Positions 9,182 to 18,601 of a DNA stretch of 64,000 nt are shown here, piece by piece; the stretch's first letter is position 1, and every line of letters starts with the position of its first letter. Below the pieces are notes generated by a model that saw nothing but the letters and a program-made list of their open reading frames with translations, did no database searches and was not told the DNA's origin. The DNA comes from Rhodococcus sp. HM1. GTDB taxonomy: Bacteria > Actinomycetota > Actinomycetes > Mycobacteriales > Mycobacteriaceae. Where the stretch lies: the NCBI RefSeq assembly GCF_023218075.1, contig NZ_JALPTB010000013.1, forward strand, positions 1-64,000, written 5' to 3'. The translations under genes were made by a program, and so were the position numbers.

Positions 9182-10459
9182 CTAGGCGGTCTTGTCGCGA
9201 CGCTCGCGGTCCTGCTTGCGGGGAACGATCGTCGGCAGCACGTTGTCGGTGACGGTCTCCGCGGTCACCACGACCTTCTCGACGTCGTCGCGGCTCGGGA
9301 TGTCGTACATCACCGGCAGCAGCACTTCCTCCATGATCGCGCGCAGGCCGCGGGCACCGGTGCCGCGCAGGATCGCCTGGTCCGCGACCGCTTCGAGCCC
9401 GTCGGTGGTGAACTCGAGTTCCACACCGTCCATCTCGAACAGGCGGACGTACTGCTTGACGAGGGCGTTCTTCGGCTCGGACAGGATCTGGACGAGCGAG
9501 TCCTTGTCGAGGTTCGTCACGGACGCCACGACGGGCAGGCGGCCGATGAACTCGGGGATCAGACCGAACTTGATCAGGTCCTCCGGCATGACCTCGGCGA
9601 AATGGTCGGTGGTGTCGATCTCGGCCTTCGAGCGCACCTCGGCGCCGAAACCGATTCCTCGCTTGCCGACGCGATCGGACACGATCCGCTCGAGGCCCGC
9701 GAACGCACCGGCCACGATGAACAGCACATTGGTGGTGTCGATCTGGATGAATTCCTGGTGCGGGTGCTTGCGTCCGCCCTGCGGCGGCACCGACGCCTGC
9801 GTGCCCTCGAGGATCTTCAGCAGCGCCTGCTGCACGCCCTCCCCCGACACGTCGCGGGTGATCGAGGGGTTCTCGCTCTTGCGGGCGATCTTGTCGACCT
9901 CGTCGATGTAGATGATGCCGGTCTCGGCCCGCTTGACGTCGTAGTCCGCGGCCTGGATGAGCTTGAGGAGGATGTTCTCCACGTCCTCGCCGACATAGCC
10001 GGCTTCGGTGAGGGCGGTGGCGTCGGCGATGGCGAACGGCACGTTCAGCATCTTCGCCAGCGTCTGCGCGAGATAGGTCTTGCCGCAGCCGGTGGGGCCG
10101 AGCAGCAGGATGTTGGATTTGGCGAGTTCGACGGTCTCGCCGCGCGCGTCGCGGGTCCTGTCGCCCGCCTGGATGCGCTTGTAGTGGTTGTAGACCGCGA
10201 CCGCGAGGGTTCGCTTCGCGGAGTCCTGGCCGATCACATAGTTGTCGAGGAATTCCCGGATCTCGGCCGGTTTGGGCAGCTCATCGAGCTTGACCTCACT
10301 GGATTCGGCCAGTTCTTCCTCGATGATCTCGTTGCAGAGATCGATGCACTCGTCGCAGATGTAGACACCGGGGCCTGCAATGAGCTTCTTGACCTGCTTC
10401 TGGCTCTTTCCGCAGAACGAGCACTTGAGCAGATCTCCGCCATCACCGATACGTGCCAT
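9182..10459 (-). CDS. clpX: ATP-dependent Clp protease ATP-binding subunit ClpX
   Basis: A 425-residue AAA+ unfoldase that recognises, unfolds and threads substrates into ClpP in the cytoplasm. The N-terminal zinc-binding domain has Cys13, Cys16, Cys35 and Cys38. Walker A is GPTGCGKT (121-128), the pore loop GYVG is at 154-157, Walker B is IIYIDEVDK (182-190), and RKH is present in the pore-2 region. Length is normal for actinobacterial ClpX. ATG at 10459 follows GGGGACC. It lies downstream of clpP1-clpP2 on the same strand, but a terminator-like hairpin and a tandem repeat intervene, and TACGGT (10550-10545) is a possible -10, so it probably has its own promoter. Confidence 0.98.
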   Translation of the reverse strand: MARIGDGGDLLKCSFCGKSQKQVKKLIAGPGVYICDECIDLCNEIIEEELAESSEVKLDELPKPAEIREFLDNYVIGQDSAKRTLAVAVYNHYKRIQAGDRTRDARGETVELAKSNILLLGPTGCGKTYLAQTLAKMLNVPFAIADATALTEAGYVGEDVENILLKLIQAADYDVKRAETGIIYIDEVDKIARKSENPSITRDVSGEGVQQALLKILEGTQASVPPQGGRKHPHQEFIQIDTTNVLFIVAGAFAGLERIVSDRVGKRGIGFGAEVRSKAEIDTTDHFAEVMPEDLIKFGLIPEFIGRLPVVASVTNLDKDSLVQILSEPKNALVKQYVRLFEMDGVELEFTTDGLEAVADQAILRGTGARGLRAIMEEVLLPVMYDIPSRDDVEKVVVTAETVTDNVLPTIVPRKQDRERRDKTA

Positions 10460-10606
10460 CTGTCAGGTCCCCTACTTCCTCGTGTGCGTGCAACCGACCC
10501 CGGGACCGCCGACAGTGCCGGTCCGGCGAGCGCGCCTCGGTTCGACCGTACCCGGAGATCACCACGCAGGTCGACCTGTTGTCCACGTTTCGAAGGTCAT
10601 ATTTGT

Positions 10607-10692
10607 GTGGTGCACTGTGTTTTCTTCATGCGGTGCACTGTGTTTTCTTCGTGCGGCGCACAGTGTTTTCTTCGTGCGGCGCACCGGGATTT
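10607..10692. repeat. 23-bp tandem repeat upstream of clpX
   Basis: Three complete 23-bp units (10607-10629, 10630-10652, 10653-10675) and a decayed fourth copy. Units share the pattern G-Y-G-G-Y-GCAC-W-GTGTTTTCTTC; copy 2 differs from copies 1 and 3 at only a few positions. The period is not a multiple of three, so it does not encode a repeat protein. The rest of this 304-bp gap (10460-10763) holds the clpX leader and a hairpin, and no gene was seen. Confidence 0.85.
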
Positions 10693-10711
10693 CGTTCCGC
10701 CGCGTGTGGAC

Positions 10712-10757
10712 CGGCCCGGTCCGGAAGCCCGCGATGGCGGTGCCTCGGACCGGGCCG
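10712..10757 (-). terminator. Terminator-like hairpin after clpP2
   Basis: CGGCCCGGTCCG (10712-10723) and CGGACCGGGCCG (10746-10757) pair perfectly over 12 bp with a 22-base loop, starting 7 bases beyond the clpP2 stop on the minus strand. No U-tract follows. Confidence 0.6.
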
Positions 10758-10763
10758 TGCCGG

Positions 10764-11426
10764 TCACTTCTGTGCCGAGAGCTTGCGGTACTCGAGCACG
10801 TTGTCGATCAGGCCGTATTCGACGGCCTCGGCCGCGGTGAGGATCTTGTCGCGGTCCGTGTCCTTGCGGATCTGGTCGGGATCCTTGCCGGTGTGCTTGG
10901 CCAGCGTGGTCTCCATGAGGCGACGCATGCGCTCGATCTCGGCGGCCTGGATCTCCAGGTCGGAGACCTGGCCCTGGATACCGCCGGTGGCGGGCTGGTG
11001 GATGAGCACGCGGGCGTTCGGCAGCGCGAGACGCTTGCCGGGGGTGCCGGCGGCGAGCAGCACGGCCGCGGCCGAGGCGGCCTGGCCGAGGCACACGGTG
11101 GTGATGTCGGCGCGCACGTACTGCATGGTGTCGTAGATCGCCATCAGCGACGTGAACGAGCCACCCGGCGAGTTGATGTACATGGTGATGTCGCGGTCCG
11201 GGTCGAGCGACTCGAGAACCAGCAGCTGCGCCATGACGTCGTTCGCCGACGCGTCGTCGACCTGCACGCCGAGGAAGATGATGCGTTCCTCGAACAGCTT
11301 GTTGTAGGGGTTGGATTCCTTGACGCCGTAGCTCGAGTGCTCGATGAACGACGGAAGGATGTAGCGCGAGGAGGGGCCGGCCGGTGCGGCTCCGCCCAGA
11401 GCGCGGGGATCGAAAAGGTTGGTCAT
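10764..11426 (-). CDS. clpP2: ATP-dependent Clp protease proteolytic subunit ClpP2
   Basis: A 220-residue serine peptidase subunit that forms the mixed ClpP1P2 tetradecamer of actinobacteria. INSPGGS (84-90) is the substrate-groove motif, the catalytic Ser is Ser118 (GQAASA, in place of the usual GMAASM), His143 and Asp193 complete the triad. An N-terminal extension of about 40 residues precedes the core, as in mycobacterial ClpP2. ATG at 11426 has GGAGAAG six to seven bases upstream. It follows clpP1 after 48 bp and is surely in the same operon. Confidence 0.97.
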   Translation of the reverse strand: MTNLFDPRALGGAAPAGPSSRYILPSFIEHSSYGVKESNPYNKLFEERIIFLGVQVDDASANDVMAQLLVLESLDPDRDITMYINSPGGSFTSLMAIYDTMQYVRADITTVCLGQAASAAAVLLAAGTPGKRLALPNARVLIHQPATGGIQGQVSDLEIQAAEIERMRRLMETTLAKHTGKDPDQIRKDTDRDKILTAAEAVEYGLIDNVLEYRKLSAQK

Positions 11427-11474
11427 CGCTTCTCCAAGAAGTTCGTGATGCGGGGGACGGATCGTCGGGGTCGG

Positions 11475-12101
11475 CTAGTTGCCGGTGCCGCCGGCCTGCG
11501 CGGCCCGGGACACGACGTGGTCGACGAAGCCGTACTCGAGCGCCTCGGCCGCGGTGAACCAACGGTCCCGGTCGGAGTCGGCGGTGATCTGCTCGACCGT
11601 CTGACCCGTGTGCTCGGCGATGAGCTCGGCCATCTCCCGCTTGGTGTGCGCGAACTGCTCGGCCATGATCGCGATGTCGCTGGCGGTACCACCGATGCCC
11701 GCGGACGGCTGGTGCATCATGATCCGCGCGTGCGGAAGGGCGTACCGCTTGCCCTTGGTACCGGCGGAGAGCAGGAACTGTCCCATCGAGGCGGCCAGGC
11801 CCATGCCGAACGTCGCGACGTCGCACTCGACGAACTTCATGGTGTCGTAGATCGCCATACCGGCGGTCACCGAACCACCCGGGGAGTTGATGTAGAGAGA
11901 GATGTCGCGCTCCGGATCCTCGGCCGCGAGCAGGAGGATCTGGGCGCAGAGCTTGTTGGCGATGTCGTCGTCGACCTGGGTACCGAGGAAGATGATCCGC
12001 TCGCGGAGCAGGCGCTCGTAGACCGAGTCGCTGAGGTTCAGCCCAGCGGTGGCCGAGGTCATCGTCGGACCGATGGATGTCGCCGGATTCTGAGGAGTCA
12101 C
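11475..12101 (-). CDS. clpP1: ATP-dependent Clp protease proteolytic subunit ClpP1
   Basis: A 208-residue Clp peptidase with INSPGGS (71-77), catalytic Ser105 in the canonical GLAASMG, His130 and Asp179. GTG at 12101 is chosen because GAAGG lies upstream at good spacing; an internal ATG at 12062 has no ribosome binding site. It is the first gene of the clpP1-clpP2 unit and is separated from tig by a strong hairpin, so a clpP promoter must lie in 12102-12150; none was identified with confidence, and no ClgR box was recognised. Confidence 0.97.
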   Translation of the reverse strand: MTPQNPATSIGPTMTSATAGLNLSDSVYERLLRERIIFLGTQVDDDIANKLCAQILLLAAEDPERDISLYINSPGGSVTAGMAIYDTMKFVECDVATFGMGLAASMGQFLLSAGTKGKRYALPHARIMMHQPSAGIGGTASDIAIMAEQFAHTKREMAELIAEHTGQTVEQITADSDRDRWFTAAEALEYGFVDHVVSRAAQAGGTGN

Positions 12102-12154
12102 GGTACCTGCCTTCTCGTCAATCGTGGATTGCTGACACAGACACTAACGAAAGC

Positions 12155-12184
12155 GGGGCGGCACCGGATGCCCGGTGCCGCCCC
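12155..12184 (-). terminator. Terminator of tig
   Basis: GGGGCGGCACCGG (12155-12167) and CCGGTGCCGCCCC (12172-12184) make a perfect 13-bp stem with an ATGC loop; on the minus strand GCTTTCGTT follows. It lies between the tig stop and the clpP1 start. Confidence 0.8.
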
Positions 12185-12215
12185 AATTCGCTTACAGCGG
12201 AACGATCAGCGCGTT

Positions 12216-13613
12216 CTACTCGGCCGACTCGTCGGCCGCAGCCTCGTTCTCCGCACCTTCGGCCTCGGCCTCGGCGCCCTCTTCGGTCTTCGAACCGAAC
12301 AGCGTCTCGGTGTCGACGGTCGCACCGGTGGTGTCGGTCACGGTCGCCTTGTTCACGACGCTGCCGAGCGCCTTGCCGCGACGCACGTCCGCGAAGATCG
12401 CGCCGAGCTGGTTCGCCTGGCTGATCTGCTGGATGAACTGCTCCGGCGGGATGCCGTAGCGCTGCGCCTGGAAGAAGATGCGCTCGGTGAGCTCCTGCTG
12501 CTCGACCGTGGTGCCCTCGGCCTCGGCGATCGCATCCAGCAGCAGCTGGGTCTTGACGGAACGCTCGGCGGACTCGCGGGCGTCCTTGTCGAACTCCTCG
12601 CGGCTCGAACCCTGCTCCTCGAGCAGCTCGTTGAGCTTGGTCTCGTCATGGTCGAGCGCGTGGATGGCGTCGTGCAGCGCGCTGTCGATCTCGGCCTGGA
12701 CGACGGCCTCGGGCAGCGGGACCTCGACGGCCTCGAGGAGAGCCTCGAGAACCTTGTCGCGGATCTGGCCGGCCTGCTCGACCTGCTTGACGCGCTCGAC
12801 GCGCTCACGCAGGTCCGCCTTCAGCTCGTCGAGGGTGTCGAACTCGCTCGCGAGCTGCGCGAAGTCGTCGTCCTCGGCGGGAAGCTCGCGCTCCTTGACG
12901 GAGTTCACCTTGACGGTGACGACGGCTTCCTTGTCGGCGAACTCACCGGCGACGAGCTTCGAGGTGAACTCGGTGGAGCCACCGGCCTCGAGACCGATGA
13001 TGGCCTCGTCGAGGCCCTCGATGAGCTGGCCGGAGCCGACCTCGTGGGACAGGCCCTCGGTCGCGGCCTCCGGGACGGGCTCGCCGTCGACGGTGGCCGA
13101 CAGGTCGATGGAGACGAAGTCGCCGTCCTGCACGGGCCGCTCGACACCCTTGAGGGTGCCGAAGCGCTGGCGCAGCGAGAGAAGCTGCTCGGCGACGTCC
13201 TCGTCGGTGATCTCGACGGGATCGACGGTGACGGCGATCTCGGAGAAATCGGGGAGGGTGATCTCGGGGCGGACGTCGACCTCGGCGGTGAACGCCAGCT
13301 CGACGTTGTCCTCGATCTTGGTGAGCTCGATCTCGGGCTGGCCGATGACCTTGACGTCGTTGGTGGTCACGGCCTCGCTGTAGCGGGGGCCGATCGCGTC
13401 GTTGACGACCTGCTCGAGCACGGCGCCGCGGCCGACACGAGCCTCCAGCAGCTTGCGGGGAGCCTTGCCGGGACGGAAGCCGGGCAGGCGGATCTGGCTG
13501 GCGAGAGCCTTGAACGCGCGGTCGAAATCAGGCTGGAGCTCCTCGAAGGGCACCTCAACGTTGATACGGACTCGCGTCGGGCTGAGCTGCTCGACGGTGC
13601 TCTTCACGGACAT
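12216..13613 (-). CDS. tig: Trigger factor, ribosome-associated chaperone and peptidyl-prolyl isomerase
   Basis: A 465-residue trigger factor. The ribosome-binding signature GFRPGK is at 45-50, the FKBP-type isomerase domain spans roughly 155-240 (beginning near the [13 protein letters not shown] strand), and a long helical C-terminal chaperone domain follows. The last about 35 residues are a Glu/Ala-rich acidic tail, common in actinobacterial trigger factors. ATG at 13613 is preceded by AGGAG-like sequence (AGAAGGAGC). It is upstream of clpP1-clpP2 on the same strand, as in mycobacteria, but has its own terminator. Confidence 0.98.
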   Translation of the reverse strand: MSVKSTVEQLSPTRVRINVEVPFEELQPDFDRAFKALASQIRLPGFRPGKAPRKLLEARVGRGAVLEQVVNDAIGPRYSEAVTTNDVKVIGQPEIELTKIEDNVELAFTAEVDVRPEITLPDFSEIAVTVDPVEITDEDVAEQLLSLRQRFGTLKGVERPVQDGDFVSIDLSATVDGEPVPEAATEGLSHEVGSGQLIEGLDEAIIGLEAGGSTEFTSKLVAGEFADKEAVVTVKVNSVKERELPAEDDDFAQLASEFDTLDELKADLRERVERVKQVEQAGQIRDKVLEALLEAVEVPLPEAVVQAEIDSALHDAIHALDHDETKLNELLEEQGSSREEFDKDARESAERSVKTQLLLDAIAEAEGTTVEQQELTERIFFQAQRYGIPPEQFIQQISQANQLGAIFADVRRGKALGSVVNKATVTDTTGATVDTETLFGSKTEEGAEAEAEGAENEAAADESAE

Positions 13614-13681
13614 GCTCCTTCTGTGTCGTGCTCTTGTCTAGGTCTGACTACAGGCGCCGATTTCTCCGCCGCCGTTCGTTC

Positions 13682-13758
13682 TGGTCGGGATGACAGGATT
13701 TGAACCTGCGACCCTCCGCTCCCAAAGCGGATGCGCTACCAAGCTGCGCCACATCCCG
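13682..13758 (-). tRNA. tRNA-Pro (TGG)
   Basis: A 77-base tRNA on the minus strand starting CGGGATG and ending CATCCCGACCA, with an encoded CCA. The anticodon arm reads CTTTGGGAG, giving anticodon TGG, and the T arm has GGTTCAAATCC. The 7-bp acceptor stem is perfect. Confidence 0.97.
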
Positions 13759-13901
13759 TCGTCCAACCGGTTCCCGTCGACCGCCCGGGGACCCGCTGAG
13801 GAATCCTACGGCCCCCCGATTATGAAATCCAAAGCGAGGTTCGGTACAGTCTCATCCGGCAGCGACGGAGACGGCGATCCCGGCAGAAGTCGCTTGCTCG
13901 C

Positions 13902-13975
13902 GGGGATGTAGCTCAATGGTAGAGCCCCAGTCTTCCAAACTGGCTACGCGGGTTCGATTCCCGTCATCCCCTCCA
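13902..13975 (+). tRNA. tRNA-Gly (TCC)
   Basis: A 74-base tRNA starting GGGGATG and ending CATCCCCTCCA. The anticodon loop CTTCCAA gives TCC, the discriminator is U as expected for Gly, and CCA is encoded. TACAGT at 13845-13850 is a possible -10. Confidence 0.97.
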
Positions 13976-14129
13976 CGGGACCTCACGTCCGCCACCACTT
14001 CCGGTGGCGGGCGTGAGTCGTTTCCGGGCACCCCGTTCCTGTTCCTCCCGGTCACCGTTTCGACTCGAAACGGTCATCACACCGAGATCGAACGGGTTCC
14101 GCCGGTGTCGGTATGAGAACGTTCCGAGC

Positions 14130-15359
14130 ATGAACGACGCTTCCGGCCGTCCCGCCGCGCCCCCTGAGCAGACGGCGCTGCGGTCGACGATCGTCGCCGC
14201 CGTCCTGCTCGACGCCTCCCCCGACTGGGATCGGGTCGGTGAGATGCTCTCCGGTGGAACCCCCGAAACGCCGGCGTTCCGGCACCGCGTTCTCGACGTG
14301 CCGTTCGGGCTGGCGCCGCCGCGATGGGCCGGCGAACACGACTCGGACCTGCCGTGGCAACTCGATCGGGTGACCCTGCCCTCCCCCGCGACCTTCGACG
14401 ACGTTCTCGACTACGCCCGCACGACCTCCGCCGCCGCGGTCCCGGAACATCCCGGGTGGGAGCTGACGCTGGTCGAAGGGTTGCTCGGCGGCCAGTCCGC
14501 CCTGCTGATCCGCATTCACCACGCGTACGCCGACGGCGCCGACGGCACCCACATCACCGCCCGCATCGTCGACCTCGAACGACACGGTCACGAACACCCG
14601 GAACCCGAGCCGGAAACGACGACCGCGGAGGACGCGACCGATCGGGCAGCCGGCTCGTTCGGTTCCCTCGTCGAGTCGATCGGCGGACTGGTGCAGTCCC
14701 TCGCGGCGCCGCTGCGGTGGTTCACGTCGTCCGCCGAACCCGCCAGGACCGGCGCCCGCCGGCTGCACGTGGTGGACGTGCCGCTCACCGAGTTGCGGGC
14801 GGCCGCCGAGCGCGCGGGCAGCACCCTGGACAGCGCGTTCCTCGCGGCGGTGCTGCTCGGGCTGGCCGATTACCGGTTCCGCTGCGGTATCGACGTCGAC
14901 GAGCTGAGCCTGGCGATGCCGCTGGCCCCAGAGAACGGTGGTACAGGGAACGGCGGTCCCGGGATCAGCCTGGCCCGTGCCGACCTGCCGGTCCCCGCCG
15001 ACGATCCGGCGCTGCTCATGCGACTGCTCGACGAGTACTCCGGCCCCGCCACCGAACCCGGCCGGCACCTCGCACCCCCACCGAACCTGCTGCCGGCGGT
15101 GATCGACGACCCGCTCGACCACGACGACGTGTTCGCCTGCACGGTGCCGGGATCGCACGTGCCCCTGTACGTGGCGGGCGCGAAGATCGAGAAGTACTAC
15201 GGCTTCGGGCCGACGCTCGGTTCGGCGTTCAACGCGACCCTGATGTCGTACCTGGACAGCTGCTGTCTCGGGTTCACGATCGACACCGACGCGGTGCGCG
15301 ACGCCGAGATGTTCGACGACTGCATCCGCGCCGGTCTGCTCGCAGTCCTCGAGAGCTGA
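14130..15359 (+). CDS. WS/DGAT-family O-acyltransferase
   Basis: A 409-residue member of the wax ester synthase/diacylglycerol acyltransferase family, which esterifies acyl-CoA to long-chain alcohols or diacylglycerol for storage lipids. The active-site motif is HHAYADG (His130, His131, Asp135, Gly136), fitting HHxxxDG. The family's C-terminal block is present (VPGSHVPLYVAGAKIEKYYGFGPTLGSA). It lacks the usual N-terminal (S)PxDxxFLxxE motif seen in its neighbour at 16399 and is shorter, so activity is less certain. ATG at 14130 aligns with the paralogue's start at the ALRSTIVA block. The two paralogues flank the membrane protein at 15413. Confidence 0.82.
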   Translation: MNDASGRPAAPPEQTALRSTIVAAVLLDASPDWDRVGEMLSGGTPETPAFRHRVLDVPFGLAPPRWAGEHDSDLPWQLDRVTLPSPATFDDVLDYARTTSAAAVPEHPGWELTLVEGLLGGQSALLIRIHHAYADGADGTHITARIVDLERHGHEHPEPEPETTTAEDATDRAAGSFGSLVESIGGLVQSLAAPLRWFTSSAEPARTGARRLHVVDVPLTELRAAAERAGSTLDSAFLAAVLLGLADYRFRCGIDVDELSLAMPLAPENGGTGNGGPGISLARADLPVPADDPALLMRLLDEYSGPATEPGRHLAPPPNLLPAVIDDPLDHDDVFACTVPGSHVPLYVAGAKIEKYYGFGPTLGSAFNATLMSYLDSCCLGFTIDTDAVRDAEMFDDCIRAGLLAVLES

Positions 15360-15412
15360 CCGTCGGTAGGCTGGGCGTCGTACCCGCACGCACAGTCGGA
15401 AGGCGCATCGCC

Positions 15413-16237
15413 GTGGAACTCCTGCTCATCGTCCTTGCCGTCGGCGCGGTCGTGTACTTCGTGTCGCGGAGCCAGAAGAAATCGTCCGGCCACAGCGCGG
15501 TCCGTCTCGACGATGCGAAGGCGGACGCCCGTCAGGCGATCGAGCGTCTCGGCGGTCAGATCTACAACCTGACCGGGACCGACGACGCCTCCAAGCAGGC
15601 GCTCGCGGACGCGTCCGAGCGCTACAACGCGGCCGGCTCGCAAATCGAGCAGGCGCAGACCCCGGCGCAGGCGCGCCTCGCGAAGCAGAGCGCTCTCGAA
15701 GGGCTGTACTACATCCGGGCGGCCCGCATCGCGATGGGCATGGATCCCGGACCGGAGATCCCGCCGCTCGACGGCCAGAAGTCGGCCGGCGCCGTCACCG
15801 AGGAACGGCAGATCGAATTCGAGGGCCGGCAGGTGTCCGCATCCCCGTCCCCGTCGCCGCGGACGCCGAACTACTACCCCGGCGGCCGGGTCGCGGGCCG
15901 TCCGGTGCCGGCGGGCTGGTACTCGGAACCGTGGTGGAAGCCGGCGCTGGTCGCGGGCGCCTGGGGCGTGGGATCGATGCTGCTGTTCTCGGCGATGTTC
16001 TCGGGCATGGCCGGGGTGCCGTACGACGCGCAGGCGTTCGAGAGCGGTGTCGGCGACGGCACCGCGGACGTCGGTGACGTGGGCGGCGGTGAGGACTTCG
16101 GCGGAGACGATTTCGGCGGCGGTGACGATTTCAGCGGTGGTGACGATTTCGGCGGCGGTGGCGACTTCGGCGGCGGTGGCGACTCCGGCGGGTTCGACTT
16201 CGGTGGCGGCGACTTCGGGGGCGGGTTCGACTTCTGA
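15413..16237 (+). CDS. Membrane protein with Gly/Asp/Phe-repeat tail
   Basis: A 274-residue protein of unknown function. Residues 2-18 form an N-terminal membrane anchor (ELLLIVLAVGAVVYFV), residues 30-110 are charged and helical, 143-170 are Pro/Ser/Tyr-rich, and about 178-200 form a second hydrophobic segment. From about 205 to the end is a low-complexity tail dominated by Gly, Asp and Phe in GGDDFGG-like units, ending in FDF. The GTG at 15413 has GGAAGG upstream. It sits between two WS/DGAT paralogues, 54 bp after the first. The layout recalls small TPM/DUF-type envelope proteins with glycine-rich tails, but no family is claimed. Confidence 0.75.
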   Translation: MELLLIVLAVGAVVYFVSRSQKKSSGHSAVRLDDAKADARQAIERLGGQIYNLTGTDDASKQALADASERYNAAGSQIEQAQTPAQARLAKQSALEGLYYIRAARIAMGMDPGPEIPPLDGQKSAGAVTEERQIEFEGRQVSASPSPSPRTPNYYPGGRVAGRPVPAGWYSEPWWKPALVAGAWGVGSMLLFSAMFSGMAGVPYDAQAFESGVGDGTADVGDVGGGEDFGGDDFGGGDDFSGGDDFGGGGDFGGGGDSGGFDFGGGDFGGGFDF

Positions 16238-16398
16238 CCGGCGCAGCTGAATCGTCGATCCTGTCGACGTAGGCAGCCGTTCCGATCGGCGGTCACCGGT
16301 GTCCGGGGACTTCCGACCGGAACGGCCGGGATCGTGGACTCTGGCCGCGGCGCCCGCAAATGTGGGATCGTCCGAACATGGGCACCGCAGGACGGCGC

Positions 16399-17769
16399 AT
16401 GGCGCAGACCGATTTCCTGACGTGGAGCATGGAGCAGGACCCCGCGCTGCGTTCGACGATCGTCGCCGTCATCACACTCGATTCGTCCCCCGACTGGGAC
16501 CGCGTCGTCGAGATGATGGACCGCGGCACCCGGGACGTCCCGCACTTCCGGCACCGGGTCGTGTCCGTCCCGTTCGGCCTGGGCGCGCCGCGCTGGGTCG
16601 CGGACCCGGACTTCGACCTGTCCTGGCATCTGCGGCACACCGCGCTGCCGTCCCCCGGCACGATCGACGACGTCCTGGAACTCGCCCGCATCGCGGCCAT
16701 GACGGCGTTCGACCGGGCCCGGCCGCTGTGGGAGCTGACCGTCGTCGACGGCCTCGCCGACGGAGGCGCAGCGATCCTGCTCAAGGTGCACCACGCGCTC
16801 ACCGACGGTCTCGGTGGCATGCAGATCACCGCGCACATCGTCGATTTCACGCGGGAGGGCACCCCGCGGCCGGAACCGCCCGCTCCCCCGGAACCCGAGC
16901 GCCTCGGCTCGTGGGACCTCGTGACCGAACTGCTAGAGGATTACGGGTCCCAGGCCCGCGGCATGGTCGGCCGGGGACTGCGGTCGGTGTGGCCCGCGAC
17001 CCGCGCGGTGGTCACCGACCCGGTCGGAGCCGCGCGCGGTGTGCTCGGCACGGTGTCGTCGGTGGCCCGCTATCTGCGGCCGATCACGACGACCGCGTCG
17101 CCGGTGATGACCGAACGCGCCTTGGGCCGGGCGCTGTTCTCGTTCGATGTCCCGCTCGAGGGGCTCCGCGCGGCGGGGCATCGCGCCGGATGCACCGTCA
17201 ACAGCGCCTTCCTCACGGCACTGGTCGTCGGCCTGCACCACTATCACCGCGCTCACGACGCCGACGTCGAGTCGTTGCGGGTGACGATGCCGCTGAGCGT
17301 GCGCCGACCGGACGACGAGATGGGCGGCAACCGCATCAACCTGGCGCGATTCGCGCTTCCGGTACACGGCGGCGACGTCGACGACCTCATGCGGGAGATC
17401 GAGTCGATCGTCCGTGCGTGGCGGGCGGAACCGGCGCTCGATATGGGCGAGGTGCTCGCCGCTCCCCTGAACATGTTGCCGCCGGCGGTGGTCGGCAGCA
17501 TGCTCGAGCACGTCGACTTCCTGGCCTCGAACGTGCCGGGATCCCCGGTCCCGCTGTATGTGGCGGGTGCGCGGGCCGAGCGGTACTACGCCTTCGGGCC
17601 GACACTCGGGTCGGCGTTCAACGTGACGATGGTGTCGTATCTCGGCACGTGCTGCCTGGGCGTCACGCTCGACGTCGGGGCAGTGCCGGACCGGGCCGTG
17701 TTCGAGGAATGCATCCGCACCGGGTTCCGGGACGTCCTCGGCGAGAAGTCGGACGAATCCGTGTCGTGA
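16399..17769 (+). CDS. WS/DGAT-family O-acyltransferase
   Basis: A 456-residue wax ester synthase/diacylglycerol acyltransferase. The catalytic HHALTDG is at 131-137, followed by GLGGMQ; TDFLTWSMEQDP near the N-terminus corresponds to the family's FLxxE region, and ASNVPGSPVPLYVAGA is the typical C-terminal block. It closely resembles the gene at 14130, consistent with an ancestral duplication. ATG at 16399 is preferred (AGGA six bases upstream and alignment to the paralogue); in-frame ATGs at 16360 and 16378 are alternatives. It probably acts at the inner face of the membrane or on lipid bodies. It is convergent with nei. Confidence 0.9.
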   Translation: MAQTDFLTWSMEQDPALRSTIVAVITLDSSPDWDRVVEMMDRGTRDVPHFRHRVVSVPFGLGAPRWVADPDFDLSWHLRHTALPSPGTIDDVLELARIAAMTAFDRARPLWELTVVDGLADGGAAILLKVHHALTDGLGGMQITAHIVDFTREGTPRPEPPAPPEPERLGSWDLVTELLEDYGSQARGMVGRGLRSVWPATRAVVTDPVGAARGVLGTVSSVARYLRPITTTASPVMTERALGRALFSFDVPLEGLRAAGHRAGCTVNSAFLTALVVGLHHYHRAHDADVESLRVTMPLSVRRPDDEMGGNRINLARFALPVHGGDVDDLMREIESIVRAWRAEPALDMGEVLAAPLNMLPPAVVGSMLEHVDFLASNVPGSPVPLYVAGARAERYYAFGPTLGSAFNVTMVSYLGTCCLGVTLDVGAVPDRAVFEECIRTGFRDVLGEKSDESVS

Positions 17770-17800
17770 CGGTCAGGCGGGGTCGTGACGGTCAGGCGGG
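17764..17800. repeat. Exact 18-bp direct repeat across two stop codons
   Basis: TCGTGACGGTCAGGCGGG occurs at 17764-17781 and again at 17783-17800, one base apart. The first copy contains the WS/DGAT stop codon; the second contains the nei stop codon (TGA on the minus strand, 17794-17792). Each copy includes TGACGGTCA, which offers a stop on both strands. Confidence 0.9.
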
Positions 17801-18589
17801 CTGGCAGGTCGGGCACCAGAACAGGTTGCGCGCCTGCATGACCGAATGGAGGACGGGAGTGCCGCACACGCGGCAGGGATCACCGGCGCGGCGGTAGACG
17901 TAGGTGCGGGGCCGGTCCTTGGCATAGGCCGGGGCGCCGTGATCGTGTTCGGGCCGCACGACGTGCATCCGGCCGCGCTCCATCCCGATCTGCATGAGTT
18001 CGACCAGGTCCGCCCACATAGCGTCGAATTCGCTGCGCGACAGGTTCTTTCCGGGTCGTTCCGGGCTGATGCCGTGGCGGAACAGCACTTCGGCCCGATA
18101 CACGTTGCCGACCCCGGCGATCACCGCCTGGTTCATGAGCAGTGATCCGATTGCGGTGCGGGACTTGGATATCCGCCCCCACGCCAGATCCGGGTCGGCG
18201 TCGGCGCGCAGCGGATCGGGCCCCAGCCGGGCCTCGATGGCGTCGACCTCGTCGGGGGTGAGCACATCGCACGCCGCGGGGCCGCGCAGATCGCTGCCGT
18301 GCTCGACCCCGATCATCCGCATGCGGACCTGACCGACCGGCGGGCCGAGCGGCAGCGCGGATTCGGTGAACTCGCCGTAGATGCCGAGGTGCACGTGCAC
18401 CACGGCGCCGGTCTCGTAGTGATGGAACAGGTGCTTGCCCCACGCTTCGGCGTGGGTGAGTACCCGCCCGTCGACGAGCGCGGCACCGTCCGAGAACCGC
18501 CCTTGCGGGCTCGAGACCCGCACCGCCGCACCGGCGTAGTGCCGCTGGTGCAGGCGGGCGAGCCTGTGGAGTATGTGTCCCTCGGGCAC
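17792..18589 (-). CDS. nei: Fpg/Nei-family DNA glycosylase (Nei1-like)
   Basis: A 265-residue base-excision-repair glycosylase/AP lyase. After Met removal Pro2 is the nucleophile and Glu3 is conserved (PEGH), Lys52 lies in WGKHLF, the helix-two-turn-helix region contains LLMNQAVIAGVGNVYRAEVLF, and a C-terminal zinc finger uses Cys239, Cys242, Cys259 and Cys262. Glu-Gly-His after Pro marks the Nei rather than Fpg (PELPE) branch. It follows rpiB by 12 bp, the same order as Rv2465c-Rv2464c in M. tuberculosis (recalled), so it is probably co-transcribed and repairs oxidised pyrimidines. Confidence 0.94.
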   Translation of the reverse strand: MPEGHILHRLARLHQRHYAGAAVRVSSPQGRFSDGAALVDGRVLTHAEAWGKHLFHHYETGAVVHVHLGIYGEFTESALPLGPPVGQVRMRMIGVEHGSDLRGPAACDVLTPDEVDAIEARLGPDPLRADADPDLAWGRISKSRTAIGSLLMNQAVIAGVGNVYRAEVLFRHGISPERPGKNLSRSEFDAMWADLVELMQIGMERGRMHVVRPEHDHGAPAYAKDRPRTYVYRRAGDPCRVCGTPVLHSVMQARNLFWCPTCQPA

Positions 18590-18601
18590 CGGGCCCCCGG
18601 A

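Noticed and set aside
10607-10692. Tandem repeat as CRISPR array or as a coding Cys/Phe-repeat
   Set aside because: Units are contiguous without spacers, so it is not CRISPR, and the 23-bp period shifts the frame at each unit.
10380-13703. A very long plus-strand open frame (about 1100 codons) opposite clpX, clpP2, clpP1 and tig
   Set aside because: It is antisense to four well-conserved genes, runs through the 23-bp repeat and tRNA-proximal DNA, and has an Arg/Gly/Asp-skewed composition typical of GC-rich shadow frames.
13682-13975. tRNA pair as an integration hotspot
   Set aside because: No duplicated tRNA 3-prime end, integrase or phage gene is near either tRNA.
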